DNA of 64,000 bases from Lutjanus erythropterus (taxonomy: Eukaryota; Chordata; Actinopteri; Lutjaniformes; Lutjanidae), in contig CM034595.1 of assembly GCA_020091685.1 (NCBI GenBank), positions 11,088,525 through 11,152,524 of the forward strand. Direction: 5' to 3'. The position numbers and the translations under genes are program-made. Below, piece after piece: positions 10,026-21,299 of this stretch (positions are counted from its first letter, which is position 1; each line of letters starts with the position of its first letter). The notes beneath the pieces were generated by a model. The model worked only from the letters and a program-made list of their open reading frames with translations. It made no database searches and was not told the origin of the DNA.

Positions 10026-11893
10026 CTGGACAAAAGAAAGCGTATGCATGTATAAGAGTAGCACTGTAAAGCTACGATAAGTCGTATTTTTCTTCCTTCT
10101 GAAAAGTCTATCTGTAGTATTGCGCACACCATCCACTGGACCGGTTATTTATACAACTCAACAATTGCACTACAAGGCTCTATGTGGCTTTATAACACCT
10201 GACCACATTCAGATCCCTTCAGGATTGCACACCCTGACTTTGGTCTTTCAGTTTCTGGCTCAGTGTTGCTAAGCTTGTTTTGTGTGCCTAGAACACTGAC
10301 TCTAATACATAATGAGCTCTATGAAAAAAGCCCTGGCGACAACAGCATGTCTCATTCACAACTTCACAGAGTGCTGGTTTGACAAAAAACAGCAATGACT
10401 CATGAAGGACGATTGGTGGGCCGTGATGAACTATTGTGTAAGTTATAAAAGTATAAAACACATATTTACTTATCGTCAAAAAACTATGTTAATCCAGAAA
10501 CATCTATATCGGTTCTTTCTTGATGAATAAAGTTGAGTCTATGGTATCATTTATAGGCTACTTCAATAACAAATCAGTTACTAAATAAATATGCTCACTG
10601 TTGGGCAAAAACCTGGTATGTCTAAAGCCATTACTTTTCAGGAAATTTAAAAAGAAAACCTGTTTCTTAAAAAATGTAACACTGTGTCATGAAAGTTGGT
10701 AACACTTGAAATACTTTTCAATGGTTAAAGATTTGTAAAAACTCACTCATAGACATAAAGGCTGCCAAATGCAGTGGTTTATGAAAAAATAAATAAACAA
10801 ATATGACAAAATAAGGAGATGACAGATTTCCACCCAACAGTGACAATCCGCAATTTCTTAATGTAGCTAACAAACAAAAAATACAAGCTAAATATGAAAA
10901 ATAATATTTTTACATTCTTCTTAACTATATTGTTTCATGTTTTTTAAAGGGAAATATTCCATATCCCTTTGGCACTGTCAAAGAGTGAAGAAGCTATGAT
11001 GTAGAATTTGAAGACTTGCACATACGAGTCATGAGGCTGTCTGACGTGGCTCTCTCTGCTGACCAGCCAGTCACATTTGAAAAGAAAATGAATTTTCTTA
11101 CTCAGACAAACAAGCCTAGAAGAAGCTTAACTTGGGAAAAGAGCTGTGCCCACAAAAGTCTGTCTGCAAATCCGATATATTAGTCACTGATTAAACCTAT
11201 TATTCTCTGTGGAATACAAAGATGTGGTATAATTGCACAAATTACAAACTGGGACATATTGGGATTTGGCTCACAGTGCCATGTCAGTGCTGTGCAGGAT
11301 TGTGCTGTGCAAGAACAAGCACGTCAAGGCTGGTTACAGAGAGTAATAAATGTTGGCCCTGCTTACTCTTTCTCCATCCCGTCAGTCCATCCAGAATTTG
11401 GTAAAAACAGCTTCTGTAGTCTACCCAGTCAACATGGAACATGCTACAACAGGAACTCAAACTGTCAAGCTTGAATGCCCTACATTTTAAGTACAGAGGG
11501 AGTGTCTTTGGGGATTTGCTCTTGTACACACAGTATTTAAACTCTGACCATTTGGTACTTTTGTACTGAACACTTTTTTAAATTTTTGCCTTCTATTTTG
11601 TTCCTGTATTAAATGTCCTGTCTGCCTGACAGGACATTTCTCCTCAACAAAAGTGACTACCTTCTGAACACATTCCTGCTGCTTTTTGTGACAGCATTTC
11701 ACAAAGTCATCAGAAGCAAACAAATGCAGGAAAGTAATAAAGGAAAGCAGTTTGATAAAGAATACAAATGTCAGGCATCAATTCGTAACATAAAAATCAA
11801 AACGTGCAAAACAAAAACTGGCTTCACTGAAAATGCTCATGGGGTAGTGAGAATGACTGATGATGTTTTTTAAAGACAGATACTTGTCTTTAC
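10026..11893. other. fbxl4 intron, nothing recognised apart from one hairpin
   Basis: AT-rich intron between the 9689-10025 and 11894-12390 exons. Apart from the palindrome at 11611-11639 I recognise no repeat and no exon. Confidence 0.4.
11611..11639. repeat. Perfect 12-bp inverted repeat (hairpin)
   Basis: AAATGTCCTGTC and its exact complement GACAGGACATTT are separated by the five bases TGCCT, inside the fbxl4 intron. It could be a small relic of a foldback element; no terminator role is expected here. Confidence 0.85.
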
Positions 11894-12390
11894 CTTACAT
11901 CAGTGGGTGGATTCTGGGAGAAGGGGTTGTGAGAGCAGGCCAGAATCTGGACGATGGCTCCAGGGTAATAAGTCTCCAGCACATCCACTGCTGTTGGGTA
12001 GACGGGCTCCTCGAAGCCCAGCTCAATATAATCCTGGCTGTAGAAGCCTTTAGGGGTGCGGCGGAAAGGTGGCGGAGCACTGGCACATTGTTCCCACCAC
12101 GTCCCATAAGCTCTGAACACAGCCGTCTGAGTGAAGTCCCCTGAGCTGGGGTAGACATTGGGTACCCCGGACAGGTTCCACATGGTGTAGGACATGCTGT
12201 TCTCGCTGCCATAGTGGGAGCTGAAGTCTAGAACCTCCTTGGCGTACTGCTCCACCTCCACGCTGACCGGCAACACCGCCCGCTGGCCGGACTCCACGGC
12301 CCGCCGACTGGTCAGAGCCTCACCTCGAGTCCCACTCCTGGAGCGTCGCCGCAGACAGATATAGTAAAACATGCTCAAGAGGGTTAACAT
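11894..12390 (-). CDS. fbxl4: fbxl4 coding exon 1 (N-terminus and start of discoidin-like domain)
   Basis: First coding exon of F-box and leucine-rich repeat protein 4, a mitochondrial outer-membrane substrate receptor of an SCF ubiquitin ligase. In mammals it restrains mitophagy by promoting turnover of BNIP3 and NIX. The start is ATG at 12390; an in-frame TAG lies 24 bases upstream, so no longer N-terminus is possible in this exon. The protein begins [16 protein letters not shown], a hydrophobic then arginine-rich stretch that resembles the start of human FBXL4 and fits mitochondrial targeting. It continues with the near-invariant [12 protein letters not shown] and [10 protein letters not shown], the beginning of the galactose-binding/discoidin-like region. 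The exon ends in phase 2 (AG, first two bases of an Arg codon) before donor GTAAAG. The length is 497 bases, 165 codons plus two. The teleost start corresponds to an internal Met of the human protein (human has about six extra residues). Identification is secure from recalled human homology. Confidence 0.95.
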
Positions 12391-12510
12391 GGGGGCAGTG
12401 GGGAGAAACGGAGGCTAGAGGGAGGAAGAGCCTCCACCTACTGGAAGCACGCTGCCTCAGGGGCTGGGGGTGAACAAAGCGCAGGCTAGAGGCCCGTCTG
12501 CATGCATGAC
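12391..12510 (-). other. fbxl4: fbxl4 5' UTR part of exon 2
   Basis: Sequence between the start codon and a good acceptor (pyrimidine-rich tract then CTACAG, with AG at 12512-12511). The in-frame TAG just before the ATG lies here. The acceptor implies an upstream non-coding exon. The exact exon edge is an inference from splice consensus only. Confidence 0.6.
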
Positions 12511-12632
12511 CTGTAGGTTAGGCAGAGACAAACACAAGTTAGAACACCAAGACAGCAGGTCTGAGGCACCACAGAGTACAACTCCTGATTAGTCCTGATA
12601 TAAACTACAATATTCTGAATACTACTGGAATT

Positions 12633-12988
12633 ATAGGGCTGATACCAATTGTAGGAGGTAAAAAAAATTCAGATATTGATATATCATCCAATATTCTTTA
12701 TCTATATATGTATAAAATCCAAAATGACATTAGGGCAGTGAAACAGTAAACTTTCACTGGTATTTTTTAATAATTAACTATAAATAAAAAGACACAACTA
12801 GAACAACTTGAATTAAGAGAAAGGAACAAAATACTGTCTATAAAAATAAAAATAATAATAATTGCATGACGGTCAGAAAAAAATAGCGGACCACATATAC
12901 ACACATAGCAATATAGACCAATATAGCTGTGCTTAGCCAATATAGGTCCTATAATATCGGCCAACCTACATATATCAATCTGGCTCTA
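12633..12988. mobile_element. Inverted-repeat element, CCGATAT family, copy 2 (inverted)
   Basis: Left end TAGGGCTGATACC and right end the complement of CTAGAGCCAGATTGATAT. The complement contains TATTGGCTAAGCACAGCTAT, matching the copy at 2562-3060. It is located in the first (5' UTR) intron of fbxl4. Confidence 0.65.
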
Positions 12989-14506
12989 GTATCTATTTCA
13001 TAAAATGGGTTTAAAGGGAGGAAGGTGTGTCAATTAAATTTTTAGCCTACCCTAAATGTTTATAAACTATAGAAACATATTCACATCTAGAAAGAATGTA
13101 AATCAACAGATCCTTGTCAGCTTTCAGCACCTACAGGTACATTTGTAAATTACAAAAGCTTATCAGAGCAGAGGCAAAGCTCATTGATGAAAGATGTAGA
13201 TTTTACAGCTTATTGACAGGAACATGACATCTTGCCACAGATGGATTACTGCCTTTCTACAGTTGCCACAGCCAACAGAAGGCTGCCTGGGACTACTGCA
13301 TCTACACAACAGAAAAATACCCAGTTCTATTGCAGGCAGCATGCAGCCAGCGAGTTATGCTTAACTGTTTGAGCATGTTCATCAGGTCATACTGGAAAAG
13401 CCAAAATGTATGTTAACACCACTGACCATCAGTGAGCTCTGGCCTGGGTAGTTCTTCTAGTCCTCAATAGCTGGTATCCAGCAGATTTTTTGACAGTTCC
13501 TTCATAGGAACACACAAACCAAGAGTGCAGCTTATAAAATGTGAGGACTGTCAGGAACCACAAAATCTGGGATCTGGAAACCCTGCTATACAGATTTTTA
13601 GCATGAATTCAGTTAAATTAGTTAGAGTGCTCCGGTTATTCTCACTTCAGAATAAACAGCAACACGGCTGCAGGCGACAGCAAGCAATGCACATTTGCAA
13701 GACCTTAAATAACCAGTGTGACCCAAATGTAAACAAAGAAACAGTCCCATCAGTAATGTTAAAAACAGGACTGAAAGTATTGTTATCGATCCCAAATTGA
13801 CTGACAGATATTTTGCATACTAGACGAACGCAACGCAGTTACATCAGAGTTGTTAATGTATACAAATGAGGGGAAATCTTTAACTTGAATGCTGATATAA
13901 AACACAGGCTCTAATGTTACACATATGGGGAAAACAGTACGTAGTCATTCGGGCTAGTCAGTAAGTTAGCTTTATCAATGGCAATAGCTTTATGTCTCTC
14001 TTTTAAAATGTCATCTCTTCTCTGACTTTCTCCATGTGCCGAGAACACGTAGATTAACTAACGGTTAAAATTCAGCTAGGGTAACTTAATTATCCATAAC
14101 CCTTGGCTAACAATATAACAGGTATTTCCAACAGTTAGCGTTAAGCTAGCTTTAAAGACGAAACTGTTACTTTGTTAACACCTCGGTTCAGTAAATTCAA
14201 CAAATTGACTATTAGTGGAATAGCTATCATTAGGTACAAAAAGGTGAGTTGTCTCTCTCAGCTTGTGTTGTTGGTGTTATGTTAATGTTAGTTAGCCAAC
14301 GTTAGCTAGCGAGCCTACAGACCAGCTGAGCTGTCAAAACATTACAGTTAGCATACGTAGCTAGCTTTGCAAACTCGAACAAACACAGAATACGGGACAC
14401 GATGTAACTTTACGGTAAACGTAGATCGATATATCCATTCATGAGGAGCAATTCTCTTCTTCCCTTTAGGATATTTCACCCATCAAACCACATTCCTGCC
14501 GTTTAC
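12989..14506. other. Remainder of first fbxl4 intron
   Basis: No exon recognised. Several GCTAGC/GTTAGC-type short words cluster at 14100-14360, a composition frequent in fish repetitive DNA, but no element boundary is clear. Confidence 0.35.
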
Positions 14507-14900
14507 CTTGTGGTGCCTTCATGAACAGTCGGACAATGCAACTCCTCACTCAATGCACATCATAATGGCCATATAATCTGGAAAACAATGCAAGTAATAC
14601 AGACACGTTGTATGGTGACGACTTTTTGAGTCGTTAGGTTTAGAAAACGTGTTTTCTGCAAAGATCGCGTCATGACTTGAGAATAAAAGCGTAGGATTCT
14701 GCACAATTATTATTTTATCCTATTCCTCGCATTGCTAACCCACTCAAAAGCTGAATGTCGCCTAAATTTTCAAAATATTACAACAGCAGATAAATTATAG
14801 TATGCCCGTTTTTTAATTTTCGTTCAAATGAGTAAATCAGCACACTGACTTTAAGACATTTATAATTTTACGGAGTTACGTAGAGACTATAAAGGCCGCA
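14507..14900 (-). other. fbxl4: Probable non-coding first exon and promoter-proximal region of fbxl4
   Basis: A strong minus-strand donor, CACAAG then GTAAAC, lies at 14507/14506, about 2 kb upstream of the exon 2 acceptor. Human FBXL4 also has a non-coding first exon. Short ATGs occur in the sequence before the donor, so no long reading frame is expected. The transcription start cannot be placed from sequence; the right-hand limit given is arbitrary. No TATA box is evident. A ZNF143-type motif lies further upstream at 14952-14971. Confidence 0.4.
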
Positions 14901-14951
14901 TTAGTTCCGGACAAGAATTTATCAACATCCGGTCAACATTATTTTCTGCAG

Positions 14952-14971
14952 TGCATTCTGGGAACAGTAGT
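14952..14971 (-). promoter_or_regulatory. Near-consensus ZNF143/STAF binding motif
   Basis: On the minus strand the site reads ACTACTGTTCCCAGAATGCA, which differs from the classic SBS consensus (ACTACAATTCCCAGAATGCA, from memory) at only two positions of the spacer. ZNF143 sites are typical of TSS-proximal promoters, including many genes for mitochondrial proteins. The position is a few hundred bases upstream of the predicted fbxl4 first exon and is in the same orientation. A nearby TTCCGG (14905-14910) is a possible ETS core. The link to fbxl4 transcription is inference. Confidence 0.55.
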
Positions 14972-14999
14972 TATTAGTCAATAGCCGGTAACACGACCA

Positions 15000-16290
15000 C
15001 TCAAGTGAATTCAAATACATTTTCGCAATGTAACCTAGATATAAGCACTATATATATATTTTAAATGGAGATTATTTAGCACTAGGAAAGTATACAAAAC
15101 AAGAGAGGGAACAAATAGGCCTGAACAAAAATAAAGTACAGATTTCAATCATCAACGGTGGAAATTATGCTGCAGTGCAAGAATACAAACACCATACAGT
15201 AGGGGAATCATGCTGAAATCAGAAGACAAAAAAGAGAGCTACATTACATTAAAAAGCTTCTTTTTTTTTTTTTTTTAGCATTTTCTGTTGCTTTTTTCCA
15301 CGTAGTTCAGTGACTTAAAATAGTTGGCAAAATTACATACAACAATGACAAAAGAGGGAGTACTACCTTTCCATTTATAGTATTTATTATGATATTTATT
15401 ATGACATTTTCCCAGAATAATCACTAGATGTCATAAGTGTTTGTATCCAAGGTGCCCATAAAATAAAGTTTATATACAAATGATAAATATCAGACCAAAA
15501 CAAGAAAAAAAAAATAGATGGTCAATGGTTTTGGCCTCTAAAAGATCTGGATATAAGCACTAGATTCATACAACATTTAGCTAAATTTGTGAAAATAAAT
15601 TGTATTATTGCTATGAAAATGTAAAAGTATTTCCTGAAAACATTAAAAAAAAAAAAAAACATTTCTCTTGAATGTATGTGGCCAGTAGAGTGTTGCAAGC
15701 AGGCCACTTTGGCAGTATAATTTTCCCCTCCAAGCGCAGGTTGAGAAATTTCACTGCCAACTGCAATCTCTCACACAGTTATGCTGACTGAACTGACTCA
15801 AAATTCTGCACTGAGCAGCTTCAACCCATGGATGAGTTAAATGGCCAAGATTCTTTCACTTCATATCACTCCACAGGAATTGAGTCTTATTATTTAAGCA
15901 TTTTCTCAGATAGAACATTGGAAGACTATTTTTCCCATCAAATCTGAATCAGACATGTTCTGGAGTAATTTTCTTTGCTAGAATATCTAAAGACACACCA
16001 CTATTAATAGCTAATATCTTTGTGTTTGGGAGAACATTTGACATTCACTATAAGATATTTGTTTATTCTGATTCATCCAAATTAGAGGGGCTCATTTTCA
16101 AAGAAATGTAAATACATCCTGAGATGCACTTGTGCAAAACCAAGCCTATACTGTATGCCCAGAATAATATGTACAATATATGCAACACAGAACTGTTTTA
16201 ATGTTAATACAGTTGTGTTAATTCACAATATATGAAGTGGACAGTTGCAACTTTCTCGTGGCTGAATGTACTCCTTTTTCGTCTTCATAT
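15000..16290. other. Intergenic, low-complexity AT-rich DNA
   Basis: Contains a T run at 15261-15276 and an A run around 15644-15659. No gene or recognised element. Confidence 0.4.
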
Positions 16291-16650
16291 TTACAGACAG
16301 TTCAGTCTGAGGCTCAAACAGCACACAGATGGCTGCAACATCAAGCAGTTGAGGATGTCTTCAGTGTAACCCTGTCTAACCTTTCCCTGGATAGACCGGA
16401 CTGTGTCGTCTCTGATGGAGCAGCAGAAAGTGATTAGATGCAGCATGGAGGACAGAGCGGATGAGACACGGTCCTCCACTGCTTTTGTGACTCTCACAGC
16501 CATTTTACTGAGCTGCTGGGAGGGCATGTTGAAGGAGGTGTTTGGAGGAGGCAACCAGAAGCCCTGCAGGACTTTTGGAACCACCTCCATCACCACTGCC
16601 TGTGGCCCTTGCAGTTTAGAGTGAAGGGCCTCCTGCTGCTGCTCCATCAG
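16291..16650 (-). CDS. Unidentified spliced gene, probable last exon
   Basis: A long minus-strand open frame ending at TAA (16293-16291), 117-120 codons, with normal amino-acid composition. It includes QAVVMEVVPKVLQGFW, SQQLSKMAVRVTKAVEDR and VSSALSSMLHLI, which look helical and amphipathic. A TGA lies in frame just upstream, so it must begin after an acceptor within or just before the CAGCAGCAG stretch near 16641, or at the ATG at 16647. I do not recognise the family. Two likely upstream exons of the same gene lie at 17289-17349 and 17471-17624. It could be an intact fish-specific gene, a diverged paralog or a pseudogene. Confidence 0.35.
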   Translation of the reverse strand: MMEQQQEALHSKLQGPQAVVMEVVPKVLQGFWLPPPNTSFNMPSQQLSKMAVRVTKAVEDRVSSALSSMLHLITFCCSIRDDTVRSIQGKVRQGYTEDILNCLMLQPSVCCLSLRLNCL

Positions 16651-17288
16651 CACTCACTTAAAGTTGTGTATTTTACTGATGACCGCTTGATTTAGTCAAG
16701 GGTCTGAATGACGGATAGAAATTTTATTTTCTATAAATTCTTCACAATAAAAGCCCCCATTATTTTGCTATCTAAAAGTTTTTCCAACATATTATGATGG
16801 TAAAAATTGGGAAATGTTTTTACGGGCAGTTGTTTAACATGACTCCATGAAACAGCAAACTAAAGTGGACACTGAAAGTATAAACCGGAAGAAACTTTAA
16901 TTCAAACCACAGAGATTCGGTTAGATGCTACTGAGAGCTGGACACACAGACAGTTTTAAAATTCTGGATCAAAGTAGCAAGCAAACAAGGAGCAACTGGA
17001 GCTGTAAGTTCTTTATGTGAAATCAAGAAGTGACTTTTCAATCTGAGAAAATGTTGCAAATAAAATTTGTCTGCAATGTTCAACTTAATATCTAAAGCTT
17101 ATTGATCATGTTTTCTCAGGTACAACTGAATTTATATCAAGCTTATTTGATTAGAAATATTTGAATTATTAGAAAATGACCGAACGTGTCTTTTAAAATT
17201 CAGTAAACTTAAATTTTTAAGTAGAATGAATAGCAACAAACAGCTGACCCCAAACTATTGTTGAGTCTTTTCAGGATTGTGGTTTTAC

Positions 17289-17349
17289 CAGCTGGAGAAG
17301 AGGCCTGACGTCAGCTTCATCAAAGTTCTCTAGTGCAAACTCCCAGAGC
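17289..17349 (-). CDS. Unidentified spliced gene, small internal exon
   Basis: Between an acceptor (TGTTTGAAG) and a donor (GTAAAA), 61 bases are open and read LWEFALENFDEADVRPLLQL after the split Gln codon. The first base G joins the CA left by the exon at 17471-17624, separated by a 121-base intron with a GTGAGT donor. The phase match across this intron, the length and the sensible sequence argue for a real exon. Function not recognised. Confidence 0.4.
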
Positions 17350-17470
17350 CTTCAAACACAAAGAAAACACAAGCTTCATCTTTCTCTCTTCCTCATTACA
17401 GACAGATGTGTGAGCAGAGATGGGGGTCAGGTGTATTGTTGGACTGTGTGTGTGTGTGTCAGTAACTCAC

Positions 17471-17624
17471 TGCATTCGCACTTTGCTTTTGCTCTTCTCC
17501 ACTGTTGATGTATATTTCTCCAGACTGATGTGATTACCCTGGGCTGGAGGCATCTGTGCACATCTGCCAGTCTGTGCACTCAAAACAGTCCTGTAGAACG
17601 CTGTAGCCTTCATCTGTTTGCACT
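17471..17624 (-). CDS. Unidentified spliced gene, upstream exon
   Basis: Minus-strand open frame including TAFYRTVLSAQTGRCAQ, NHISLEKYTSTVEKSKSK and ending VRM plus CA before an excellent donor, GTGAGT. The 5' boundary is uncertain: a TAA lies in frame further upstream, with a weak acceptor (AAAAACAG) or an ATG (MKATAF) as alternatives. No plus-strand reading frame explains the pattern. Further upstream exons would have to lie beyond the foldback element at 17871-18503. Not recognised. Confidence 0.35.
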
Positions 17625-17870
17625 TTGCCTGTTTTTACCGATGGTTTGACCCTTTTTATCACTTGGGGGTAATTAGGCAGGCAAAGCAGGGGAATGTGGT
17701 TTGATTGACTAAAATTGTGTGCATGTTGCGGGACTAACAGCTGTATAAATCTGATAATGGAGAATATTTTATTTGTTGATCATAATAATCAAGGAACATT
17801 TTGAGGCTGTTGTACTGAATCATACCGCAGTTTTTAATCTGTATGTTAATTAACATGTAATCAAGTCAAG

Positions 17871-18503
17871 TATAACACTTTATTTGAAGGGTTTATTTGT
17901 ACACAAGACTGTCATTACATTGTCATAACCATGTCATTACACTGGTCACGAGCACAAAGGAGACTTTGTGAATGTTTATGACTGCTGTCATTAAGTGTCA
18001 TTTGGTCAGTTAGGTCATTTTAATGCAAAGTTGACACATTAACCAAGACAACATAACCTGTCATTGTCTTTGTCATGACAACTTCACATTATCAGACTTA
18101 AAGAAACTGTTTAGCTTTATGTTTATCATCACATTAAACTGTCATATGTGGTTGTTTTATCACTGGCTGTCATAAGACCATTATGCCATGTCATAAACAT
18201 TTTCCTTGACATCAAGCCAAGTGGTATTTTGGACTTGTCATAAAGATGTCATTAAGTTTAATTATGTTTTGACAAAGACATTGACAGGTTGTGCTGGCTT
18301 ATTTAATGTCAAATTGTCATAACAAAGACATAATTACTGTCATGACAAAGACATCTCAAACAATGTCAACTGTGCATTACAAATGACATAACTGACTGAA
18401 TGACACAGTCATAGGCATTCATAAAGACTCCTTCACGTTCATGACATGGTTAGGACAGTGTAATGTCAGTCTTATGCACACTCCTTCAAATTAAGTGTAA
18501 CCC
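17871..18503. mobile_element. Foldback (long inverted repeat) MITE
   Basis: The left arm begins TATAACACTTTATTTGAAGG and the right arm, on the complement, GGGTTACACTTAATTTGAAGG. Both continue with related CAYAAGACTGWCATTACAYTGTC and AACCATGTCAT words for roughly 100 bases. The interior is also rich in TGTCATNA words in both orientations, so nearly the whole 630 bases can fold back. No coding capacity. Confidence 0.75.
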
Positions 18504-20340
18504 AGTTCAGTTTACAGATACAGTGATAAATATTTTTCTTTGTCAGTCAATAAATCTGTTTCTTTGCGACCAACAGTCAAGAAACCCAAAGGTGTACAAT
18601 TCAGTATGAAAGCAATAAACAAGCAAATCATGTCATATGAGAAGCTCTACCAGCATCATCTGACATAATTCTGTTTATTAACAAAGTACTAGAAAACATC
18701 ACTTACTTGCCAAATCAGCCATTAAATGTTTTTCGCCAGTTTTCTCAGTGCTCTGCTTGCTTTCATGATGCCACTTTATTATTTCACAAATAGCTCAAAA
18801 GGCAGATACAGTGTAGTTAAATCAATAAATAATGCCAATGTAATCTCAGTATGGATGCTCTAATATCATTTCTAGTGGTGCATTAACTTTAATGGATGCA
18901 ATATAATTTTCACAAATATTAAGACAAGTGTGTTTGTTTTGGAGTAAGTAGTCTAAGTGAAGAGCTTCCACATGCTAAAAGCCTCTTCTCTCCAGATCAG
19001 AAGCTTCTAAGCTCCACTGTGGCTCCATCCCACCCAAACCCTCCATACACAGCAGACAAAGACGCCATGGTGTGGAGGAAGTGTTTGAACTCGTATTATT
19101 TTTTATACGTTTTCATACAAAAATCCATCCGCTGTTTACGAAGTCTCTCACTGCAGGTCTCTGAGCTTATTTCTGGTGGTAATTTTGTGTATTTCAGGTC
19201 AAGAAGTGATACTAAAGGAGGACATATCATCATCTCCCAAGAAAAAAAACAACAACACAGAAATAGTGTGTGTTCACCGGAGAGGAGATGGTGATGTCTT
19301 CACTGTCTGGGAAACACTCCAATGTCCATAAATACGAAGACCCAAAGCCACAGCTGTGTCCTGCAAAGGTTAAAGCAATTTGTGGTGAGTTATTGGTGGT
19401 TTGAGGAGTATTTTGTTTTCCCAGGCTCATACTGTATAACAAAGGTAACAAGCTTTGTCATATGGATGTTTCGCGAAGCACACAGATCTCGGCTTTCATA
19501 TATCTTAACCTCGGCCAGCTCATTGGGCCATGAAGTCATATTGCTGTGGATCATGTGCTGGATTTGCAGGCATCACTTGACTGGTGTTTCTTTTGAAATT
19601 ACTTGTGTAGTAGGGACCATTACAGCACCTTGCTGTGTATAGTGTTCCTGAGATTCATTAGAAGGGGTGCCTGGAAGAGGAACAACTTTGTAGTACTTTT
19701 TAAACAAGATGTGGAAATATACAGGTAGGTAGGATATAAATCCCTTGAAAGAATAAAAGCCAGAGGCAGTAAAACGTTATAGATTATGAAGAGATAGGCC
19801 CAAATAGGAAACAACACACCTTTTGCTATAAACCACTTCCTCTTTAGTTCCTGTTGCCTGTCAAGCTTTCCATTCTTGTACTGCACATATGCAGTTTACA
19901 GTGTTAATGGTGGCAGATTTAACATTGAAATTTGGAGTAATTGTTGAGACGTTCGGCCTTTGATTCCACAGAGAAGTAAACAAAAACAGCTTCTCATTTC
20001 TAGCTGTGGATTTTGTCGTCTGAAGGGATGACTCTCACTCGGAGATTTCATAGGTGTGGCTAGCTGATGCAAGCTAATGCTAATGAACTCCTTGAGTCGG
20101 CTGAGAAGTCCGTCACCAGCGGACCTTTTAATGTAACACATTTTAAAACGAGAGCCTAAAAGGGTAAAAGGGTCTGAAATATATAAAGTTAACAGCTGCG
20201 TACACGATATAACAATACTAAATACTGTGGCTAAAGCTACATCCCAGCTGAGACTGGTTGGACGATGAAAAACAAACTCTTAGACGATAGATGACAGAAA
20301 TACAGTCATTATCATCATCATTAGAAGACACATACATTTA
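18504..20340. other. Intergenic, nothing recognised
   Basis: Mixed AT-rich single-copy-looking DNA with no recognised gene or repeat. Short open frames here look like chance. Confidence 0.35.
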
Positions 20341-20345
20341 ATAAC

Positions 20346-20412
<67 letters not shown>

Positions 20413-20416
20413 TAAT
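20341..20416. repeat. (AAT)n trinucleotide microsatellite
   Basis: About 24 nearly uninterrupted AAT units. Confidence 0.97.
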
Positions 20417-20843
20417 ATTTTTTTTTATCACCAAGTTGAACATTTGGTTGTTCTGTAATAATTAACTAATCAATCTGGCATTTTTTTTTTCCATTTCATA
20501 CAGTTTCTTGTCTGGTAGATATGAAAGAACAAGACTGAATATGTGTCATTTCAGGCCTTGAGGCAGCAACAAATAGACAAAATCTGACAGAGAGTGTGAG
20601 AACTTCTGATGAACTTAATATTGAACAGGTTTCGATATTAACACTAATATTGCTGGTGTGAGACAGCTTACATCAATCACACTTAGAATATAAAATTGTT
20701 CCGGACTTGAGTATTTAATGCTCAGCACATGAGGTGTCTTTCTGTCTTTCTTTCTTTCTTTGTTCACTATAACCTCTGGTGAAAGTATTCCAAAGTACAT
20801 GCAGACAACAGACACATGCACACAATCTCATATTTGCAGATTC

Positions 20844-20846
<3 letters not shown>

Positions 20847-20911
<65 letters not shown>
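20847..20911. repeat. (CA)n microsatellite
   Basis: About 32 uninterrupted CA units. Confidence 0.98.
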
Positions 20912-20912
<1 letters not shown>

Positions 20913-21299
20913 ACCCTGTAGGGCTGATAATTAAGAGCCTAATGGATCTTGTGTATGGTGGTGGTCACATTTTGGCTGGCATTTGCATAGATGAATGACT
21001 TGTCCAGTCACCGAGGCTCTATTGTCAAAAGCAAAGGAGTCGAGCGTCTCCACAGACTCACCCGCGGGCAACCAATCACGGGTCCAACTCTCATTAGTAG
21101 GCATCCATTGTGGGTGACAAGAGTAGATAATTAACTTTGACCACAAGAGCTCTTGCTCTGTTTCTCCTAATGGCAGCAATGCTTGGCCTATCATAGAAAC
21201 CGGGGACCACTTAGAGATAAATATAGACCCAGTGTGACAAAATCTGTCTCATTTATGGTCTTAGTCTTGCAAGGTGCTTTGATTGTAATCCTGTGTAAG

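Noticed and set aside
11611..11639. Hairpin as an intrinsic terminator
   Set aside because: The host is a vertebrate and the hairpin is intronic without a U-tract; a rho-independent terminator makes no sense here.
18975..19085. Minus-strand ATG with good context followed by about 22 open codons (MASLSAVYGG)
   Set aside because: Considered as a first exon for the unidentified gene, but it ends at a stop without a usable donor.
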